Source: Desulfovibrio oxyclinae DSM 11498 (GTDB lineage Bacteria; Desulfobacterota; Desulfovibrionia; Desulfovibrionales; Desulfovibrionaceae). Taken from it: DNA of 9,696 nt. Below the pieces are notes generated by a model. The model was not told where the DNA came from and did no database searches. It saw nothing but the letters and a program-made list of their open reading frames with translations. Positions 5,613 to 9,696 of the stretch are shown piece after piece. Numbering within the stretch: position 1 is the stretch's first letter; each line of letters begins with the position of its first letter. Both the position numbers and the translations under genes were made by a program. The stretch spans positions 1-9,696 of the forward strand of contig NZ_AQXE01000021.1 of NCBI RefSeq assembly GCF_000375485.1. Direction: 5' to 3'.

Positions 5613-5951
5613 ATGTCCCAGACCTACATCCGCGACGGCAGGACCATGCCCTACGAAAACAGCACCGGATCGAACATCGCATCCGGTCAGGCCGTACTGG
5701 TGGGATCGCGTGTCGGCATCGCCATCAGCGATATCCCCGACGGCGAATCCGGCCCGCTTGCCATGACCGGTGTGCACGCACTGCCCAAGGTGTCGGCCGA
5801 CGACGCCGCACAGGGGGGCAAGGCCTACATGAAGACCACCGGCGAAATCACCACCACCGCCAGCGGCAACACTCTGGTGGGCTTTTTCTTCGCCTCTGCC
5901 GCCCCCAATGAAACCGAGTGTCTCGTGGCTATCAACGCCATGAACGCATAG
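5613..5951 (+). CDS. Capsid decoration protein, DUF2190 family
   Basis: A 112-residue beta-rich protein with a small-residue composition typical of DUF2190 proteins: early SGQAVLVGSRVGIAISDI, then LPKVSADDAAQGGKAYMKTT, and GNTLVGFFFASAAPNETECL near the end. Members of this family lie next to the major capsid gene and several have been shown to be capsid cement or decoration proteins, in the role of lambda gpD. The start has AAGGAGAT seven bases upstream and follows the capsid stop by 17 bases. A strong GC hairpin follows its stop. Confidence 0.85.
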   Translation: MSQTYIRDGRTMPYENSTGSNIASGQAVLVGSRVGIAISDIPDGESGPLAMTGVHALPKVSADDAAQGGKAYMKTTGEITTTASGNTLVGFFFASAAPNETECLVAINAMNA

Positions 5952-5973
5952 CCCTGTCATCCTCCCTGCAACC

Positions 5974-6007
5974 GGCGGGTCGGGTTCCGGGAACCGCCCG
6001 GCCCGCC
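5974..6007 (+). other. GC-rich RNA hairpin between decoration gene and lysis genes
   Basis: GGCGGGTCGGG (5974-5984) pairs with CCCGGCCCGCC (5997-6007): 11 bp with one G-U, and a loop containing TTCCGGGAA. It is followed on the plus strand by an A-run and not a T-run, so it is not a standard terminator. It may protect the 3' end of upstream capsid mRNA or reduce read-through into the lysis genes. Confidence 0.6.
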
Positions 6008-6030
6008 ACCAAAAAACAGGAGCGCGGCAC

Positions 6031-6303
6031 GTGTCCTTCACCCCTCTGGAAACCCTTTTGATCGGCTTTGCGTGCTCGCTGCTGTCCGCTGTGGGCGTGC
6101 GGCTGCTGTTTGCGAAAAATTTTGTGACTCACACCCAGTGCACGTCCGAGCGGGAAAAAATGTGTCAGGCGGACAAGGAGCTGCGCGAGCGGCTGAAGTC
6201 TCTGGACAACGGGCAACGCATCCAGTTCCGAATGCTTCGCGGAATCATCGTGCATTCGGACATTCCTGCGGCACAGCAGGAAAAAATCCTCAATGAGAAC
6301 TAG
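6031..6303 (+). CDS. Small single-pass membrane protein, probable lysis-cassette member
   Basis: This 90-residue protein starts at GTG 6031, with AGGAG upstream. It has one membrane helix at about residues 7-28 (LLIGFACSLLSAVGVRLLFA) with a short N-terminal tail, two cysteines (37 and 45), and a charged helical stretch at 38-60 (EREKMCQADKELRERLKSL). The end, FRMLRGIIVHSDIPAAQQEKILN, looks like a small amphipathic region. It lies 8 bases before a DUF5675 gene and close to a holin, so a role in lysis (holin, antiholin or inner-membrane spanin) is possible. I do not recognise the family and no sequence feature settles which. Confidence 0.7.
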   Translation: MSFTPLETLLIGFACSLLSAVGVRLLFAKNFVTHTQCTSEREKMCQADKELRERLKSLDNGQRIQFRMLRGIIVHSDIPAAQQEKILNEN

Positions 6304-6311
6304 GGGGAACC

Positions 6312-6728
6312 ATGATCCATTGCGTCATCCTTCGCGACATCCGCACCGGCGAGGCCACGCTGGGCCGCCTGCGCTTCGAGGGCGATACCGAAGATTTTTG
6401 CTACACGCTTGAGGAGCCTTGGAAGGACAATCGCACCTACATTTCCTGCATCCCGGCGGGGCGGTACCGCTGCCGCCGGCGTTGGTCCAGCCGCTTCGGC
6501 CGGGAGCTGTTCGAGGTCTCCGACGTGCCGGGCCGCACCGCGATTCTGATCCACGCGGGCAACACCACCGACGACATCGAGGGCTGCGTCCTGCTGGGCG
6601 AATCCCGCGACGTGGGCAACCGCTATTTCGGCAAGCCCGCGGTGCTTGAGAGCCGGTCCGCCATGGGCCGTTTCATGGAGCGCCTTGACGGCGTGGACGC
6701 CTTCGACCTGACCGTGGAGGAGGTGTAG
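6312..6728 (+). CDS. DUF5675 family protein, possible cell-wall enzyme
   Basis: A 138-residue protein with clear DUF5675 features: TLEEPWKDN (32-40), SCIPAGRYRC (45-54), SRFGRELFEVSDVPGR (60-75), then ILIHAGNTTDDIEGCVLLG (78-96) with His81 and Cys91. The IHAGN and GC motifs resemble those of L,D-transpeptidase-like folds, so a peptidoglycan role is plausible but unproved for the family. The context supports it: it sits between a small membrane protein and a holin, where an endolysin is expected, and no other lysozyme is visible here. GGGGG precedes its ATG. The gap to the holin gene is two bases. Confidence 0.82.
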   Translation: MIHCVILRDIRTGEATLGRLRFEGDTEDFCYTLEEPWKDNRTYISCIPAGRYRCRRRWSSRFGRELFEVSDVPGRTAILIHAGNTTDDIEGCVLLGESRDVGNRYFGKPAVLESRSAMGRFMERLDGVDAFDLTVEEV

Positions 6729-6730
6729 CC

Positions 6731-7318
6731 GTGGCTCTGCCCCTGTTGCCCCTGCTGGGTCTGGTGCCCGAGGTGGTGGGCATGTTCACCGATGACGAGG
6801 ACGTCACCAAGGTGGCCGAGACCGCCTCGAACGTGGCCCGCACCCTGACCGGAGCGGACGACGAATCCGCCGTGGACGCGCTCAAGGCCGACCCCTCGCT
6901 GCTCGTTGAGTTCCAGACCCGGATGCGTCAGTTCGCCATGCAGGAGATGCGAGAGAAAACGCAGCGCTTGCAGGAAATCAACAGGACCATGCGCGTGGAG
7001 TACGAGAGCGCCAACACCTACAAGACCGGCTGGCGGCCTGCCGTGGGCTGGGTGCTGGCATTTTCGTTCCTGATCATCGTGCTGGCGGTGGTGGTGCCGT
7101 GGGTCTGGTTCACCTTCGAGGATCCCGCGCAGGTCAGTCCCATGCTGGAGAGCGCCGCCCGGCTCATCGGCGCGTTGAACAATCCCATCATTGCCATGGC
7201 CGCAGTGCTCGGCGTGCTGATCAAAAAGCGCTCCGACGACAAGCACGCGGCGAGCACCTCCCGACCTTCCGGCACCTTGGCGGGACTCTACCAGAAATAT
7301 TTCGGAGGCCAGAAATGA
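6731..7318 (+). CDS. Holin of the 3-TM type
   Basis: A 195-residue protein. It has a hydrophobic N-terminus (residues 1-18), a long charged middle (20-95) rich in helix formers, then YKTGWRPAVGWVLAFSF leading into a membrane helix at about 105-128 and another hydrophobic segment at about 151-165 (NPIIAMAAVLGVLI), ending in a basic, glycine-containing tail. The GWRPAVGWV motif before the second segment is typical of 3-TM phage holins of the kind also found in gene transfer agents. Holins permeabilise the inner membrane at the end of infection. The GTG start follows AGGAGGTG. The end overlaps the next gene as ATGA. Confidence 0.85.
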   Translation: MALPLLPLLGLVPEVVGMFTDDEDVTKVAETASNVARTLTGADDESAVDALKADPSLLVEFQTRMRQFAMQEMREKTQRLQEINRTMRVEYESANTYKTGWRPAVGWVLAFSFLIIVLAVVVPWVWFTFEDPAQVSPMLESAARLIGALNNPIIAMAAVLGVLIKKRSDDKHAASTSRPSGTLAGLYQKYFGGQK

Positions 7319-7638
7319 GCGCTGCACTGATCACCGGATACGCCTCCCGCTACCTGCGGCGCGGCATCGCCACCACGCTGGTGCGGCCGGACGGCAGCGA
7401 GATTCCGGCGCGGATCATTCTGGAGCGGGCCGGGCGCGTGGACGCCACGCACGGTGACCACCAGCAGTCGGTGGTCAAGGTGCTGCGCGCGGACTTTCCG
7501 CAGCCGCCCGAGGGCCGCATTGAGGCGGACGGGATGCAGTGGCGGCTGGGCGAAGTGCTCGGCCGCGCCGACGGAACCAACCGCTTTCAGTGGGCCGTGC
7601 TGGCGATGGCCGAGTCGCGGCTGTGGGCGGGCAAATGA
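7315..7638 (+). CDS. Probable head-tail connector (lambda FII position)
   Basis: A 107-residue protein with predicted strands such as GIATTLVRPDGSEIPARIIL (17-36) and GMQWRLGEVLGRADG, and no membrane segment. ATG 7315 overlaps the holin stop by four bases and has CGGAGG upstream; a longer in-frame ORF to the left would run through the holin gene and is not credible. The beta-rich make-up and the place immediately before Z, U and V-type genes fit a head-tail stopper like lambda gpFII. This is assigned mainly from gene order. I do not recognise a specific sequence motif. Confidence 0.65.
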   Translation: MSAALITGYASRYLRRGIATTLVRPDGSEIPARIILERAGRVDATHGDHQQSVVKVLRADFPQPPEGRIEADGMQWRLGEVLGRADGTNRFQWAVLAMAESRLWAGK

Positions 7639-8270
7639 GCAAGCAACAGCGAGTGAGGATTACGGGAGCCGACGAGCTGCTTCGTGCGGTGCAGGGCTTT
7701 GAGCATGGCGGGCCGCAGGTGGCGGCGCGGGCCCTGAACAAAACGGCAAGGGGTGCCGGAGCTCACACCCGTAAGCTTCTTCGTCAGTTGCTCAAGCTCC
7801 CTGACAAGGAAATATCGGGCAAGATCACTATTTGGAAGGCCAATCCCAAGTCGTTGTACGCGGCAGTCATCGCGCGGGAAAAGCGCGGCGTGCCGCTTAT
7901 TAAGTATCCCGTGCGTCCTCGCACGCCGAATCCCAAGCGCCCGCCGTCAAGAGGGGTTTCCGTGCAGGTCAAACGCTTTGGCGGTCAGAAAACCATCCCC
8001 GGCGCGTTTGTCGCCAGAATGAAATCGGGACATGTCGGCGTCTTCAAACGAACGGGCCAGTGGAGCGAAAAACAAAAAGGGTACTACGTGGGTGAGTATC
8101 GCGAAGATATTAGACAACTCTACGGACCCAGCTTCGTGCAGTATCTGAATCGCGGTCGCCTGCGGCGGAAGTTGGATAAATATATTCAGCGCCGTCTTGA
8201 GACAACCCTCCGGCACGAGATCAACTGGCAGATTCAGAAACAATTCAATCAGATCAAGGGGGCGCGATGA
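7635..8270 (+). CDS. Minor tail protein Z family
   Basis: A 211-residue basic protein with features of the Minor_tail_Z family: RALNKTARGA (32-41), KSLYAAVIAREKRGVPL (72-88), IPGAFVARMKSGHVGVFKR (121-139) and the LYGPSFVQYL segment (162-171), then a basic helical C-terminus. In lambda, gpZ acts at the end of tail assembly so the tail connects productively to the head. ATG 7635 overlaps the preceding stop as ATGA. The gene is visibly AT-richer than its neighbours: sample 60-base lines from 7801, 8101 and 8161 are about 47-53% GC, against over 70% at 7381 and 8401. That points to recent replacement or separate origin. Confidence 0.87.
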   Translation: MSKQQRVRITGADELLRAVQGFEHGGPQVAARALNKTARGAGAHTRKLLRQLLKLPDKEISGKITIWKANPKSLYAAVIAREKRGVPLIKYPVRPRTPNPKRPPSRGVSVQVKRFGGQKTIPGAFVARMKSGHVGVFKRTGQWSEKQKGYYVGEYREDIRQLYGPSFVQYLNRGRLRRKLDKYIQRRLETTLRHEINWQIQKQFNQIKGAR

Positions 8271-8746
8271 CCCAGCAGACATTCCTTGCCGCACGCAACA
8301 CCGCGGCGCTGGCCGTGGCCACCAGTCCGGATATCCAAAATTTCATGGCGCGGGAGTTCCCGCTGCTGCGTTGGCGGGTCTACCGCGAGGTGTTCGCGGG
8401 CATGCTGCCCCCGGCGGATGCGGCTCCCTTCGCGGCTTTCGGGCCGTTTTCCCACGGGCAGCCGGACAAGGATCCGCACGCCATCGAGCACGCGCTGCCG
8501 GTGGGGGTCTTCCTCGCCCGGCCGCAGGGTGACTTTCAGGACGCGGGCAGCGACGTCATGGTCATGCCCGGAGCGGCGCTGCTCGATGAGCTGGCCGCGC
8601 TCACCGAAAAGGCCGTTTCCTCCGCGCTGACCGGCGCGGGATTTCCCTTTGAACAGGACCCGTACCTGCCGGACGATCTGGCGCAGTACGGCGATTTCAT
8701 CATGTCGTTCTATCTCTACAGGATTAGAACGCGACGCTATCTCTAG
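8267..8746 (+). CDS. Probable tail terminator (lambda U position)
   Basis: A 159-residue protein of unrecognised family, GC-rich in codon use. It begins with a helical segment (AARNTAALAVATSP), has a central hydrophobic stretch EHALPVGVFLARPQGDFQD, and ends in ADDLAQYGDF-like sequence followed by SFYLYRIRTRRYL. The ATG overlaps the Z stop by four bases. Standing between Z-type and tail tube genes, it occupies the place of lambda U, which caps the tail tube and joins it to the head. Function is inferred from order and size (lambda gpU is 131 residues). Confidence 0.65.
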   Translation: MTQQTFLAARNTAALAVATSPDIQNFMAREFPLLRWRVYREVFAGMLPPADAAPFAAFGPFSHGQPDKDPHAIEHALPVGVFLARPQGDFQDAGSDVMVMPGAALLDELAALTEKAVSSALTGAGFPFEQDPYLPDDLAQYGDFIMSFYLYRIRTRRYL

Positions 8747-8755
8747 GAGGCATCC

Positions 8756-9696
8756 ATGGCACTGACCCGCAAACAGGTTTTTCTGGACAAGATCGAGGCC
8801 GATCCCGGCGCGATCGAGGTCGTGGACCCGGCAACCGACGGCGTGCTCTGCCTGTCCGGCACCGAGCTGACGCCCGAATCCGAGCGCGTGGACAACAGCA
8901 GACTGTCCTCGTCGCTCTCGGAAGAGGCGCACGTTGTCACCCGCACCAGCACCAGCCTCAAGCGCAGCGTGGAGTTGCGCGGCGGCGGCATCGTCGGGCA
9001 GGCGGTCAACCCGCCCGACTTCGACACCCTGCTGCGCTCCTGCGGTCTGGTCCGCTCGGACGCGGTGTTCCTCGCCGTGGACAACGTGGTCGGCAATTTC
9101 GAGCGCGGCGAGACCGTCACCGGCGCGACCTCCGGGGCCACCGGCACGTTCCTCGCGTTGGTGCGCGGCGGGCTGCTGATGGACGATGTGGTGGGCGTGT
9201 TTGAGGTCGAATCCCTCTCCGGCGGCTCCAGCGCGGCCACTGCCGATGCCGTGGCCGATCCCGTGACCTGCCCGCAGTACCTGCCCACCTCCGATCTTTC
9301 GCTCATGGAGAGCGCCACCACGGTCTACTACCGCGACGGCGACAAGCACACGGTCAGCGGAGCGCGCGGCACGTTTTCCGTGACCATGCCCGCAGGCCAG
9401 CCCGGGCGGCTGGATTTCACCCACTCCGGGCGTTTCGTCGAGCCGGTGGCCGAGCCCAACCCGGTGCCCACGCTCAACACGACCCTGCCGCCGGTGGTGG
9501 AGTCCGCGTCGCTCACCGTGGGCGGTCGCACGCCTGTGGGCGTGGCGGAGCTGTCCATCGACCTTGCCAACAACCTGACCCGCGACGCGGATCTCAACGC
9601 GCCCGAAGGCATGCGCGGCTACCGCATCTCGGGCCGCTCGCCCAGCGGCTCCATGGACCCCGAGGCCGAGACGCTCACCGCAGACAACAACCCCTA
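8756..9696 (+). CDS. Tail tube / major tail protein, 3' end beyond window
   Basis: Open from ATG 8756 to the window end (313 codons, no stop). AGGAGG precedes the start by five bases. The N-terminal part has RKQVFLDKIEADPG and SVELRGGGIVGQ (71-82), followed by an inserted beta-type segment at about 111-170 with NFERGETVTGATSGATGTF. The later part has SGARGTFSVTMPAGQPGRLD (201-220) and AELSIDLANNLTRDADLN (264-281), patterns seen in phage tail tube proteins that build the inner tube of long tails. The gene sits in the lambda V position, after Z and U. The inserted GETVTG...SGATGT segment resembles short beta modules found in various virion proteins, perhaps surface-exposed. Confidence 0.82.
   Translation, partial: MALTRKQVFLDKIEADPGAIEVVDPATDGVLCLSGTELTPESERVDNSRLSSSLSEEAHVVTRTSTSLKRSVELRGGGIVGQAVNPPDFDTLLRSCGLVRSDAVFLAVDNVVGNFERGETVTGATSGATGTFLALVRGGLLMDDVVGVFEVESLSGGSSAATADAVADPVTCPQYLPTSDLSLMESATTVYYRDGDKHTVSGARGTFSVTMPAGQPGRLDFTHSGRFVEPVAEPNPVPTLNTTLPPVVESASLTVGGRTPVGVAELSIDLANNLTRDADLNAPEGMRGYRISGRSPSGSMDPEAETLTADNNP

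Noticed and set aside
3376..5682. Long minus-strand open frame of 768 codons opposite the protease-capsid gene
   Set aside because: It is antisense to a well-recognised gene in GC-rich sequence, where codon bias keeps the opposite frame open. Its translation is A/G/V/L-rich without a family pattern, and no ribosome site is evident.
5974..6010. Hairpin after the decoration gene as an intrinsic terminator
   Set aside because: The plus strand has an A-run and no T-run after it, and on the minus strand the T-run comes before the stem.
8249..9424. Minus-strand open frame of 391 codons opposite the U-position and tail tube genes
   Set aside because: Same GC-bias shadow; its product has no recognisable domain, while the plus-strand frames have ribosome sites, ATGA coupling and family motifs.

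Overview
The window is a stretch of prophage from a GC-rich proteobacterium. The gene content, and especially the fused prohead protease/major capsid protein, fits prophages of the Desulfovibrio group, but that placement is inferred from protein style and not proved here. All phage genes point right (+). The order W-B-(C/Nu3+E)-decoration-[lysis]-FII-Z-U-V follows lambda head and tail genes, with a lysis cassette inserted.

Left end (1-437): the start of an IS3-type transposase OrfA on the minus strand, leaving the window at base 1. The probable IS end lies near 245. It abuts an AT-richer fragment of a small membrane-protein gene that seems to have lost its 5' end to the insertion.

Immunity/antirepressor module (about 440-1695): a structured non-coding region strongly resembles the c4 antisense RNA locus of phages P1 and P7. 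A c4-like RNA ends in a T-run. A structured leader downstream carries complementary sequence. Then come a small icd-like ORF and an overlapping antirepressor (Bro-N domain plus a primase-type C-terminal domain). The presumed logic is that c4 RNA blocks icd translation and so silences the coupled antirepressor; relief would release Ant and favour induction.

Switch region (1696-1821): no gene. It is full of short direct and inverted repeats, holds a plausible promoter, and ends in a very strong hairpin whose 3' arm contains the Shine-Dalgarno (SD) sequence of the first structural gene.

Late operon (1822-9696): a gpW-like connector protein, a lambda-type portal, a prohead protease fused to scaffold and major capsid protein (with a convincing internal start), a DUF2190 decoration protein, a three-gene probable lysis set (small membrane protein, DUF5675, 3-TM holin), an FII-position connector, a minor tail Z protein, a U-position protein and a tail tube protein cut by the window edge. 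Most junctions are 4-base ATGA overlaps or gaps under 20 bases, so this reads as one transcript. No terminase gene is present between the antirepressor and gpW, where one would normally expect it.
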